From Pedobacter kyungheensis (GTDB lineage Bacteria; Bacteroidota; Bacteroidia; Sphingobacteriales; Sphingobacteriaceae), in the NCBI RefSeq assembly GCF_000812965.1, contig NZ_JSYN01000040.1:1-38159 (forward strand): a stretch of 38,159 nucleotides of DNA, read 5' to 3'. Within the stretch, counting starts at the first letter, position 1, and each line of letters begins with the position of its first letter. Below, piece by piece: positions 31,226 through 38,159 of this stretch. The notes below the pieces were generated by a model that saw only the letters and a program-made list of their open reading frames with translations, made no database searches and had not been told where the DNA came from. The position numbers and the translations under genes are program-made.

Positions 31226-32509
31226 ATGAATTTTCCGGAAGATTTTCTTCATTATGTGTGGCAGTTCAGGTCGTTTGATTACAGCGAGCTGCAAACCTCT
31301 GCTGGCGAAAATCTGGAAATCATCCATCCCGGATTGCTCAACCGAAATGCAGGCCCGGATTTTAGCCATGCCAAAATTAAAATAGGAGATACCCTGTGGG
31401 CCGGAAATGTCGAAATTCACCTCAAATCGTCTGATTGGTTAAAACATAACCACCAAAACGATCAGAGCTACGAAAATGTGATCCTTCATGTGGTTTATGA
31501 GCACGATGCCGAGATTAAACGCATAGATGGTACGCTATTACCTGTTTTGGAACTCAAAAACCGGATTGCCGCTTCGCTCATCAGCAAGTATGAAAATCTC
31601 TTTTTAACCTTAACCGATTTCCCCTGTGTCGCGCAGATTGGGCAGGTAGACCGGCTAATTGTCGATTCTTTTTTATCGAGAACCCTCGTAGCGCGTTTCG
31701 AAGAGAAAACACTGGCTGTTAATGAAACTTTGAGCGAAATGAAAGGAGATTGGGACGAAACCTTTTACCGTTTTATGGCGCGCAATTTTGGCTTTAAGGT
31801 AAATGCTTTACCTTTTGAGCTGCTGGCCAAGGCTGTTCCGCAAAATATTTATGCCAAACACAAAGATAATCCATTACAGATTGAGGCTTTGGTTTTTGGA
31901 GCTGCCGGATTTTTAAAAGATAAGTTTACCGAAACTTACCCGCAAAAGTTGAAAACCGAGTTTGAGTTTTTGCAAAAGAAATACCGCATCAAGCCACTAG
32001 AAGCATCGATCTGGAAATTTATGCGCATGCGCCCCCAGAATTTTCCAACCATCAGGCTGGCACAATTTGCAGCACTAATTTTAAAATCCAATCACCTTTT
32101 TTCTAAAATTATCGAAATCAAAAAAGTAGCCGATTTACATACTTTATTTGATGTCTTGCCAGTAAACGATTACTGGAAATCGCATTATCATTTTAAAAAA
32201 GAAGCTGTAGGTGTAAAAACACAGATCGGCAAAACATCTGTCGATAATATTTTGTTAAATACCGTAGCCTTGTTTTTGTTTGCCTATGGCAAATACACCG
32301 ATACCCAATTTTACCAAAGCAGAGCCATAAAATTATTAGAAAGCCTGCCCGCCGAAGATAACGCCATAACCGGAAAATTTTTAGCTGCAGGGGTTCAAAT
32401 TGAAAATGCATTTGCCTCGCAGGGTATTTTACAACTTAAAAAACAATATTGCGATCAGAAAAAATGTTTAACTTGTGGTATTGGTATTAAGATTTTAAAA
32501 CAGGCTTAA
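31226..32509 (+). CDS. DUF2851 protein
   Basis: 427 residues, soluble. The N-terminal third has the recognisable DUF2851 start (EDFLHYVWQFRSFDYSEL, then NAGPDFSHAKIKIGDTLWAGNVEIH and HVVYEHD). The C-terminus has a CDQKKCLTCGIG cysteine cluster of three Cys that could bind metal. The family is common in Bacteroidota; its function is not known. The N-terminal segment resembles a nuclease-like fold (GPDF, EIH), which is a weak impression only. Confidence 0.85.
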   Translation: MNFPEDFLHYVWQFRSFDYSELQTSAGENLEIIHPGLLNRNAGPDFSHAKIKIGDTLWAGNVEIHLKSSDWLKHNHQNDQSYENVILHVVYEHDAEIKRIDGTLLPVLELKNRIAASLISKYENLFLTLTDFPCVAQIGQVDRLIVDSFLSRTLVARFEEKTLAVNETLSEMKGDWDETFYRFMARNFGFKVNALPFELLAKAVPQNIYAKHKDNPLQIEALVFGAAGFLKDKFTETYPQKLKTEFEFLQKKYRIKPLEASIWKFMRMRPQNFPTIRLAQFAALILKSNHLFSKIIEIKKVADLHTLFDVLPVNDYWKSHYHFKKEAVGVKTQIGKTSVDNILLNTVALFLFAYGKYTDTQFYQSRAIKLLESLPAEDNAITGKFLAAGVQIENAFASQGILQLKKQYCDQKKCLTCGIGIKILKQA

Positions 32510-32537
32510 AAATGTTTGTCCTAACCATTTGATTATT

Positions 32538-32753
32538 ATGGAATTTCCGCACGAATTAAAAGAACTTTATCCCGATCAGATTATCGAAGTTAGGGGCAAT
32601 GCCGATGCCTTAACTGTTATTTTGGATAAGAATGTCGATCTTCATCAATTTAAAGCCGAGCTGGTTAAAAAATTTTCCGGACTGGAAGAACAGCAGATTC
32701 TTTTCATCAAACACGAAGATAAACAAGATTTTGAAAAGCTGGTTTTGGAATAA
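32538..32753 (+). CDS. Small hypothetical protein
   Basis: 71 residues from the ATG at 32538 (MEFPHELKELYPD); a TTG three codons earlier is also in frame. Soluble, mixed alpha/beta. It follows the DUF2851 gene by 28 bases, probably in one transcript. No family is recognised. Confidence 0.55.
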   Translation: MEFPHELKELYPDQIIEVRGNADALTVILDKNVDLHQFKAELVKKFSGLEEQQILFIKHEDKQDFEKLVLE

Positions 32754-32883
32754 TTCAGCCGATAACTTGTACTTTACCAATTATTATTTCTAAATTAGAA
32801 TAAGAAAACCAATGTAAATGCGTTGGTTAATTGTTATTTTATTGGTTGATAAAGTGATTAAAGCGTGTTAAAATAAGCTTAAA

Positions 32884-33102
32884 ATGTTCCAAAGAATTAT
32901 TACCTATTTTGAGCAGCAGAGTTTTGGTGTTTCTACATATCTGGCTAATAAGCTACACATGAGTACAGCAAAAGTCCGCCTGTTTTTTATTTATTCTTCT
33001 TTTTTGGCTGTAGGTTTTCCCATACTTTTTTATTTCCTGGCCGCGGTGGTTTTAGATATCAGAAGCTACATGAAGCGGATGAGGCTAAGGGTTTGGGAGT
33101 AA
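32884..33102 (+). CDS. PspC-domain small membrane protein
   Basis: 72 residues: an amphipathic start (FQRIITYFEQQSFGVSTYLANKLHMS), one long hydrophobic segment (about 33-57), and a basic tail (RSYMKRMRLRVWE). The pattern STAKVRLFFIYSSFL-AVGFPILFYFLAA fits the PspC family, linked to envelope stress responses. No PspA or PspB is nearby. Confidence 0.75.
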   Translation: MFQRIITYFEQQSFGVSTYLANKLHMSTAKVRLFFIYSSFLAVGFPILFYFLAAVVLDIRSYMKRMRLRVWE

Positions 33103-33104
33103 TT

Positions 33105-33228
33105 TTCAGTTAGCAGTTCTCAATTCACAGTTGGCAGTGTTCAGTTAACAGTTTGCAATTCACAGTTTGCAATTAGCAGTACTCAGTTGGCGGTATTCAG
33201 TTTGCAGTTAGCGATTCACAGTTGCGGT
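33105..33228. repeat. CAGTTNGCAGT-type direct repeat array
   Basis: Over about 120 bases, near copies of CAGTTNGCAGT, TTCAGTT and CAATTCACAGTT alternate. Units are about 10-13 bases and imperfect, with no spacer of constant length, so it is not a CRISPR array. It lies between the PspC and ankyrin genes. Confidence 0.65.
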
Positions 33229-33268
33229 TTTTATGATAAATAACTGATAACTGAAAATTGTAACTGAC

Positions 33269-33925
33269 CTAATCATCGTCTCTTAAAATTTCAGCAATTT
33301 CGTTAAATCCTTTCTCGGCAGCTAAATCGGCAGGTAATTTACCGCCTTCCATCCTTAATGATACTTCTGCACCGTGCTCCAGCAATAGAATAATCAATTC
33401 AATATTGCCCAATTGTGCTGCACTGTGCAATGGTGCCAAGCCTGCTTTTTGGCAAACGTTAGGGTAAGCCCCGGCATCTAAAAGCATTTTGGTAATGTTG
33501 AAATTATTGGCGGCAACGGCCGAGTGGATCGGGAAAACGTTAAATCCGTTTTTCGAGGCTAAATTTACATCTGCACCTTTTAACACTAAAAACCGGGCTA
33601 AATCTTCGTGCCCGAAATAACAGGCCAGGCCCAGGGGCGTAAAGCCATCGTCAGAGAAATCGTTAATGCTTTCCGGCTTCTGAAATATCAATAAGGTAGC
33701 GGCATCGAATTTACCTACTGCGCAAGCTTCGAAAAGCGTAAGATCATCAACAAATTCTGCAATTAAATCGGCAATATCCTGTTTTTTGTAGTAGCAGGCC
33801 AATAATAATGGCGAAATATGGTGCGATGTATCGGTAACGGCCAATCTGGGGTTTTGTACCAAAATTTCCTTTACCGCATTTAAGTTGCCGGCTTCAATTT
33901 GTTCTTCTAGCTGCGCTATACCCAT
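33269..33925 (-). CDS. Ankyrin-repeat protein
   Basis: 218 residues with about five to six ankyrin repeats. The clearest are DGFTPLGLACYFGHEDLARFLVLKGADVN, NGFNVFPIHSAVAANNFNITKMLLDAGA and AGLAPLHSAAQLGNIELIILLLEHGA. There is no signal or membrane segment, so a cytoplasmic protein-binding role is likely; the partner is unknown. Confidence 0.88.
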   Translation of the reverse strand: MGIAQLEEQIEAGNLNAVKEILVQNPRLAVTDTSHHISPLLLACYYKKQDIADLIAEFVDDLTLFEACAVGKFDAATLLIFQKPESINDFSDDGFTPLGLACYFGHEDLARFLVLKGADVNLASKNGFNVFPIHSAVAANNFNITKMLLDAGAYPNVCQKAGLAPLHSAAQLGNIELIILLLEHGAEVSLRMEGGKLPADLAAEKGFNEIAEILRDDD

Positions 33926-34126
33926 AATGTTGTATAAAAATCGACTTAAATTAACAAAAATTAAAGAATTGTAAACTTTAATGCCTAAATATATATAGTG
34001 TAGGGCAAATTAGCAAAAATCAAAAACTGCAAGCTCTTTAATAGGGCTAATGGGTAAAAAATACATGCTATAATAAATATGGGGCTATCCTTGTATCGAT
34101 AAAATATTCTATCATTTTCAATATCC

Positions 34127-34151
34127 GTCATTGCCAGCTTGACTGGCAATC
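34127..34151. repeat. REP-like element
   Basis: GTC, then a perfect 8-bp stem ATTGCCAG (34130-34137) / CTGGCAAT (34143-34150) with 5-base loop CTTGA, then C. It has the same architecture as the elements at 92-118 and 143-169 with a completely different stem sequence. Confidence 0.65.
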
Positions 34152-34214
34152 TTAACGTAATGCACAGGACCCTGTTTTTCAAAATAATATCAACTAACCT
34201 ATTGGCCTATGCTA

Positions 34215-34385
34215 TTATAAAAAATCCCGTCTCACCTCTCCAGGTCAAACGGGATAAAACCTAAAACAAAATCCGTTTCATTTATGATAAAACGTAACAA
34301 CTTGCGTGTTGTTAAAATAATAGACGCTATTTTGTGTTTAAGGTTTAATGCCCCAACGAATATTTTTATTTAATTTAATGGGGAA
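34215..34385 (-). ncRNA. Candidate structured RNA upstream of ftsK
   Basis: The gap before ftsK holds many nested complementary segments. Outer stem: AAACCT (34257-34262) / AGGTTT (34341-34346), then CAAAAT (34267-34272) / ATTTTG (34329-34334). Inside are two hairpins, CGTTT (34274-34278) / AAACG (34290-34294) and TAACAAC (34295-34301) / GTTGTTA (34308-34314). The loop GCGT (34304-34307) can pair with ACGC (34324-34327), a possible pseudoknot. A terminator hairpin with a U run on the minus strand follows (34219-34255). No minus-strand gene uses that terminator. No consensus promoter was found for such an RNA. Confidence 0.4.
34219..34255 (-). terminator. Orphan minus-strand terminator
   Basis: Stem ATCCCGT (34224-34230) / ACGGGAT (34249-34255) with an inner stem ACCT (34234-34237) / AGGT (34242-34245). 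The T run lies only on the minus side. The upstream neighbour on that strand is ftsK's plus-strand start, so no annotated gene ends here. Confidence 0.6.
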
Positions 34386-34408
34386 TAGAAAACTCGTATC
34401 AGTTATTT

Positions 34409-34416
34409 TATATTTG
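34409..34416 (+). promoter_or_regulatory. Candidate -7 box of ftsK
   Basis: TATATTTG, a full TANNTTTG match 27 bases before the ftsK start codon. No TTTG at the -33 position. Confidence 0.4.
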
Positions 34417-34443
34417 TTGATCAATAATTATTTAGGATAGAAA

Positions 34444-37041
34444 ATGTCGGCAAGGGGTAACCAGTTTAAAACCAATACATTCAGAGATAAAGGTGCTGAA
34501 AATGCATCGGGCAGAGGGACATCAAACCGCCAGCCAAAAGAAAAAAGGGAGTTTCTGCCCCAATTCGATCTATCGGATGGACGCGCAATAAAGATTTTGG
34601 GTCTGTTTTTTGTAATCCTTTCCCTCTATTTTTTGATTGCATTTACTTCTTATTTATTTACCTGGCAAGATGACCAGAGTTATGTAATTGATGCAAATGG
34701 CGGTTGGGGAAACTTGTTTAAAACCAGCGAAGAACTGAAAAATGCAGGTGTAACTACCCCGGTTGTACAAAACTGGCTGGGTAAATTTGGTGCCTTACTC
34801 TCGCATCAGTTTATTTACGAGTGGTTTGGTATTGCCTCCTTCTTATTTGTACTTGCCTTTTTTATTATCGGCTACCGCTTATTGTTTAAAGTTAAAATTC
34901 TTTCTATCTCTAAAACATTAGGCTATAGCTTTTTCTTTTTGTTATTTATTTCGCTAACCTTAGGTTTTGCACATAGTTTCTGGTCAGAGTCGCCGCATTA
35001 TCTCGAAGGTGAATTTGGTTTCTGGACCAACAAATTACTGGCTGCACAAATTGGCGCAGCAGGGGTTGCCGGTTTAATTGCCTTTGCTGGCTTAACCATT
35101 TTAATTATTGCCTATAACATCGATTTTAAATTCCCTGAACGTAAAGAAAAAGAAGTTTATCTCGATTCGGAAGTGCCCGATTTTGTAAACGAGGTGAGAA
35201 CACAGCACGCAGGTCGCGAAAACCTTTACGAAGAACCTTCAGCGCCAATTGAATTTCCGGTGCGCGATAAGTCGGTTAGCAATGAGCGCAAGCCACAAAA
35301 CGTAACTTTACAGCCCAGCCGTTTCGAAGAACAAGAACCTGAAGAAGAAGTAACTCCGCCAGTAGTTTTATCGCCTTTGGCTACCAATTTGCCTTTGGCC
35401 AGTGCAGCAGCTGCGGCTATGCCTTTGGTAGTTGAGCCAACAGTAGAGGAAGAAAAAGAACCTGCTTTTAGCATTGAGAAAACCGAAGAAGAGGTTAAAT
35501 CGGACGATCTGGTAGAACAGTTTGGTAATTATGACGAAAAACTCGATTTATCGGGCTACAAATATCCAACGGTTGATTTACTGGAAAACTATGGCACCAA
35601 TAAAATTTCGGTAAATGCCGAAGAGCTGGAAGCCAATAAAAATAAAATTGTAGAAACCCTTAACCATTACAATATCGAAATCGATAAGATTAAGGCTACA
35701 ATTGGTCCGACCGTTACACTTTACGAAATTATCCCGGCTCCTGGGGTAAGGATTTCAAAAATCAAAAACCTCGAAGACGATATCGCCCTTTCACTGGCAG
35801 CATTGGGTATCCGTATTATTGCGCCAATGCCGGGTAAAGGTACCATTGGTATTGAAGTACCTAACCAACACCCCGAAATGGTGCCGATGCGTAGCATCTT
35901 AAATACCGAGAAATGGGTGCAAAATACCATGGATTTACCAATTGCTTTGGGTAAAACCATCAGTAACGAAGTATTTATTGCCGATTTGGCTAAAATGCCG
36001 CACTTACTGGTAGCAGGGGCAACCGGACAAGGTAAATCGGTAGGTATTAACTCTATTTTGGTTTCGCTCTTGTTTAAGAAACACCCGGCACAGTTAAAGT
36101 TCGTACTGGTCGATCCGAAAAAGGTAGAGTTAACCCTTTTTAACCGTATAGAAAGGCACTTTTTGGCGAAGCTTCCGGGCGAGGCCGACGCCATTATTAC
36201 CGATACCAAAAAGGTGGTAAATACTTTGAACTCACTATGTATTGAGATGGATCAGCGTTACGATTTGTTGAAAGATGCACAGGTAAGGAATTTAAAAGAA
36301 TATAACGATAAGTTTATCAAGCGTAAACTGAACCCCAATAACGGTCATAGGTTTTTACCATTTATTGTTTTGGTGGTTGATGAGTTTGCCGATTTAATGA
36401 TGACGGCTGGTAAAGAGGTAGAGGCACCGATTGCGCGTTTGGCTCAGCTTGCCCGTGCCATTGGTATTCACCTGGTACTGGCTACGCAGCGTCCGTCGGT
36501 AAATATTATTACGGGTACCATTAAGGCCAACTTCCCGGCCAGGCTGGCGTTCAGGGTACTGTCAAAAATCGATTCGCGTACCATTTTAGATAGTGGTGGT
36601 GCCGATCAGCTGATTGGTCGCGGGGATATGCTTTTATCAACCGGTAGCGACTTAATCAGGCTACAGTGTGCTTTCGTTGATACACCTGAGGTAGACCGTA
36701 TTTCAGAATATATTGGTAACCAGCGTGGCTATTCTGATGCTTATCAGCTGCCAGAATATATTGATGAAGCAGGAGAGGGAAGCAAGGCAGATTTTGATCC
36801 GAACGAGCGCGATAAGTTCTTTGAAGATGCTGCGAGGCTGATTGTGATGCATCAGCAGGGCTCAACCTCATTAATTCAGCGTAAACTGAAATTAGGTTAC
36901 AACCGTGCCGGCCGTATTATCGATCAATTGGAGGCTGCAGGAATTGTTGGCCCGTTTGAAGGAAGTAAGGCCCGCGAAGTTTTATACCCTGACGAATATT
37001 CTTTGGAACAATTCTTGAACAGTATGGATGATAAAGATTAG
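34444..37041 (+). CDS. ftsK: DNA translocase FtsK
   Basis: 865 residues. Four N-terminal membrane segments (about residues 47-225) are followed by an acidic linker (about 230-380), the alpha/beta/RecA-like motor and a C-terminal gamma winged helix (about 790-865, ARLIVMHQQGSTSLIQRKLK). Walker A is GATGQGKS (525-532) and Walker B is VVDEFAD (644-650). It pumps chromosomal DNA at the division septum so that sister chromosomes separate. lolA follows after 65 bases. Confidence 0.96.
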   Translation: MSARGNQFKTNTFRDKGAENASGRGTSNRQPKEKREFLPQFDLSDGRAIKILGLFFVILSLYFLIAFTSYLFTWQDDQSYVIDANGGWGNLFKTSEELKNAGVTTPVVQNWLGKFGALLSHQFIYEWFGIASFLFVLAFFIIGYRLLFKVKILSISKTLGYSFFFLLFISLTLGFAHSFWSESPHYLEGEFGFWTNKLLAAQIGAAGVAGLIAFAGLTILIIAYNIDFKFPERKEKEVYLDSEVPDFVNEVRTQHAGRENLYEEPSAPIEFPVRDKSVSNERKPQNVTLQPSRFEEQEPEEEVTPPVVLSPLATNLPLASAAAAAMPLVVEPTVEEEKEPAFSIEKTEEEVKSDDLVEQFGNYDEKLDLSGYKYPTVDLLENYGTNKISVNAEELEANKNKIVETLNHYNIEIDKIKATIGPTVTLYEIIPAPGVRISKIKNLEDDIALSLAALGIRIIAPMPGKGTIGIEVPNQHPEMVPMRSILNTEKWVQNTMDLPIALGKTISNEVFIADLAKMPHLLVAGATGQGKSVGINSILVSLLFKKHPAQLKFVLVDPKKVELTLFNRIERHFLAKLPGEADAIITDTKKVVNTLNSLCIEMDQRYDLLKDAQVRNLKEYNDKFIKRKLNPNNGHRFLPFIVLVVDEFADLMMTAGKEVEAPIARLAQLARAIGIHLVLATQRPSVNIITGTIKANFPARLAFRVLSKIDSRTILDSGGADQLIGRGDMLLSTGSDLIRLQCAFVDTPEVDRISEYIGNQRGYSDAYQLPEYIDEAGEGSKADFDPNERDKFFEDAARLIVMHQQGSTSLIQRKLKLGYNRAGRIIDQLEAAGIVGPFEGSKAREVLYPDEYSLEQFLNSMDDKD

Positions 37042-37106
37042 ATAGATTAAACCAATACCAAAAAATCTACTCTAACGTTTCAAAGAAGATAATTAAAAAA
37101 GAAAAG

Positions 37107-37757
37107 ATGAAGAAATTAATATCAGCATTTATGGTAGTGGCCGCTTTCGCCACATCAACCTATGCTCAAACTGATGCGAAAGCTAAAGCAATTTTAGCTG
37201 AGGTAAGTAAGAAATACAAATCGTACAATGTAGTTAAAACAGATTTTACTTTCACTTTGGATAACCCGAAAGCTAAAGTAAAAGAAACCCAGCAAGGTAC
37301 CTTATATGTTAAAGCCAACTCTAACAAGTATAAAGTGGCGATGACCAACCAGGAGTTATTTAGCGATGGCAAAAGCCAGTGGACTTACCTGAAAAAAGAT
37401 AAAGAAGTACAGGTAAGCAATGTAGATAACAGCGGCGATGCAATTAATCCGGCTAAAATTTTTACCGTTTACGAAAAAGGCTTTAAGTATGTGTATACTG
37501 GTGAGGAAAAAGCAGGTGCTAAAACTTACCAGATGATTGATTTAACGCCTGTTGATGCTAAAAAAGCAATTTTTAAAGTGCGTTTAAGTATCGATAAAGC
37601 CGCTAAACAAATTGCCAATGTGGTATTGTTTGATAAAAACGGAAACAAATATACTTATAACGTAAAAACTTTTTCGCCAAACGTAAATGTACCTGAAACT
37701 ACTTTTGCTTTCGATGCCAAAAAATATCCTGGTGTTGAAGTAGTAGATTTAAGATAA
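37107..37757 (+). CDS. lolA: Outer-membrane lipoprotein carrier LolA-like
   Basis: 216 residues. Signal peptide MKKLISAFMVVAAFATSTYAQ, then a LolA-type half-barrel: KYKSYNVVKTDFTFTLDNPK, QQGTLYVKANSNKYKV, FSDGKSQWTYLKKDKEVQV. It carries lipoproteins across the periplasm. The pairing of ftsK with a lolA-like gene is common in bacteria and supports the call. A strong terminator follows at 37791-37822. Confidence 0.92.
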   Translation: MKKLISAFMVVAAFATSTYAQTDAKAKAILAEVSKKYKSYNVVKTDFTFTLDNPKAKVKETQQGTLYVKANSNKYKVAMTNQELFSDGKSQWTYLKKDKEVQVSNVDNSGDAINPAKIFTVYEKGFKYVYTGEEKAGAKTYQMIDLTPVDAKKAIFKVRLSIDKAAKQIANVVLFDKNGNKYTYNVKTFSPNVNVPETTFAFDAKKYPGVEVVDLR

Positions 37758-37790
37758 TTGTTATTTCCGCAAATGCGGGATGAAACCTGG

Positions 37791-37824
37791 AAGGTTCAGC
37801 TGGAAACAGCTGAACCTTTTTTGT
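37791..37824 (+). terminator. Terminator of ftsK-lolA
   Basis: Perfect 12-bp stem AAGGTTCAGCTG / CAGCTGAACCTT with loop GAAA and a T run, 33 bases after the lolA stop. Confidence 0.9.
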
Positions 37825-37842
37825 TGTTTTATATCCCAGTTC

Positions 37843-37876
37843 GTCATGCTGATCCGATAGCTATCGGATGGGAATC
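37843..37876. repeat. REP-like element with perfect palindrome
   Basis: GTCATGCTG followed by the perfect 18-base palindrome ATCCGATAGCTATCGGAT (37852-37869) and GGGAATC. The head GTCATGCTGA matches the first half of the element at 143-169 read in reverse. Confidence 0.55.
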
Positions 37877-37934
37877 GTAATGCATTTACTATTTTTTCCT
37901 TTGCACTATCTTGCCTCGGCTAGCCGCCGAAGGG

Positions 37935-37980
37935 CTTTTACTTTTTCCTTGATGAAAAAGTAACAAAAAATCAAGGCTTG
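37935..37980. repeat. ACTTTTTC...GAAAAAGT intergenic repeat
   Basis: ACTTTTTC (37940-37947) / GAAAAAGT (37954-37961), with an alternative pairing CCTTGAT (37947-37953) / ATCAAGG (37970-37976). Two mutually exclusive hairpins share bases. I recall this sequence as a common intergenic element in Bacteroidota. Beyond it, to the end of the window (38159), no convincing gene is seen. Confidence 0.5.
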
Positions 37981-38159
37981 GATCTTTTCTTGTAAAAACC
38001 TACGAAAACCTGAATGGCGGCAGTTTCTATGCGCTTGCCCGCGCTTAGCCCAGTACACGCGCTTGGTCCTGCCTTGAGCAGTGGGGGTATGAAAGGCAGT
38101 GCAAAGTTTTTCGTGCTTTTTCCTGCGAAAATCTCCTATGCCGGAGGGCAGGGTGCAGA

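Noticed and set aside
33105..33228. Possible CRISPR array
   Set aside because: Units are short, imperfect and adjacent, without unique spacers of constant length, and there are no cas genes in the window.
33985..34182. 65-codon minus-strand frame before the ankyrin gene
   Set aside because: It reads through the REP-like hairpin at 34127-34151; the protein has no recognisable feature and the rest is AT-rich intergenic DNA.
37880..38159. Search for a gene or partial gene at the right edge
   Set aside because: All frames are broken by stops or are short. The stretch holds the ACTTTTTC/GAAAAAGT repeat and GC-rich sequence of unclear nature.

Overview
The window looks like a chromosome segment of a Bacteroidota bacterium of the Sphingobacteriaceae type (Pedobacter-like). 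This rests on a short primary sigma factor, a Rho with a long disordered insertion, families largely confined to the phylum (DUF4290, DUF4254, DUF2851, DUF4153/4173), an almost complete absence of Shine-Dalgarno sequences, and promoters of the phylum type (TTTG, about 19 nt, TANNTTTG). Intergenic spaces hold many short palindromic repeats. Most of the window is ordinary housekeeping sequence. No prophage, transposase gene, CRISPR array, tRNA or rRNA was seen.

Layout. 1-3460: tandem REP-like hairpin repeats, the primary sigma factor gene (minus), a repeat-filled gap, then sucC (minus) with a good promoter. 3596-7860: a probable seven-gene minus-strand operon: integral membrane protein, winged-helix regulator, small membrane protein, DUF4153/4173 membrane protein, a previously uncalled 40-residue membrane peptide, a ferritin-like di-iron protein and another small membrane protein. 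A shared palindrome at its promoter and at an internal gap is the likely operator. 7984-11340: a plus-strand run of a LolD-type ATPase, a stand-alone pre-ATP-grasp-like protein, a HAD-like protein lacking its nucleophile, and an S41 peptidase lipoprotein. 11434-15155: small hypothetical, dprA, a cystathionine beta-synthase-type enzyme with CBS domains, and a membrane protein. 15353-22005 (minus): murA, a DUF4290 protein with an Asn-rich tail, SixA-type phosphatase overlapping a GT9 glycosyltransferase, DUF4254, and a PolX-like protein whose polymerase site looks dead. 22034-26013: lipoprotein, beta-lactamase-fold hydrolase, sppA. 26054-29435: folK-Hpt (plus) convergent with rho-pssA (minus). 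29861-33102 (plus): pyrF, an antitoxin-like gene followed by a toxin remnant, DUF2851, a small hypothetical and PspC. 33269-38159: an ankyrin protein (minus), a structured intergenic region that may encode a minus-strand RNA, ftsK, lolA, and a repeat-rich end.

How genes fit together. Envelope biology dominates: MurA (peptidoglycan precursor), PssA (phospholipid), a GT9 transferase (LPS-type sugar), a LolD-like ATPase and LolA (lipoprotein traffic), SppA and an S41 lipoprotein peptidase (envelope proteolysis), FtsK (division and chromosome segregation). The least explained parts are the palindrome-controlled membrane/ferritin-like operon, the two degenerate enzyme-like proteins beside the S41 peptidase, and the structured region upstream of ftsK.
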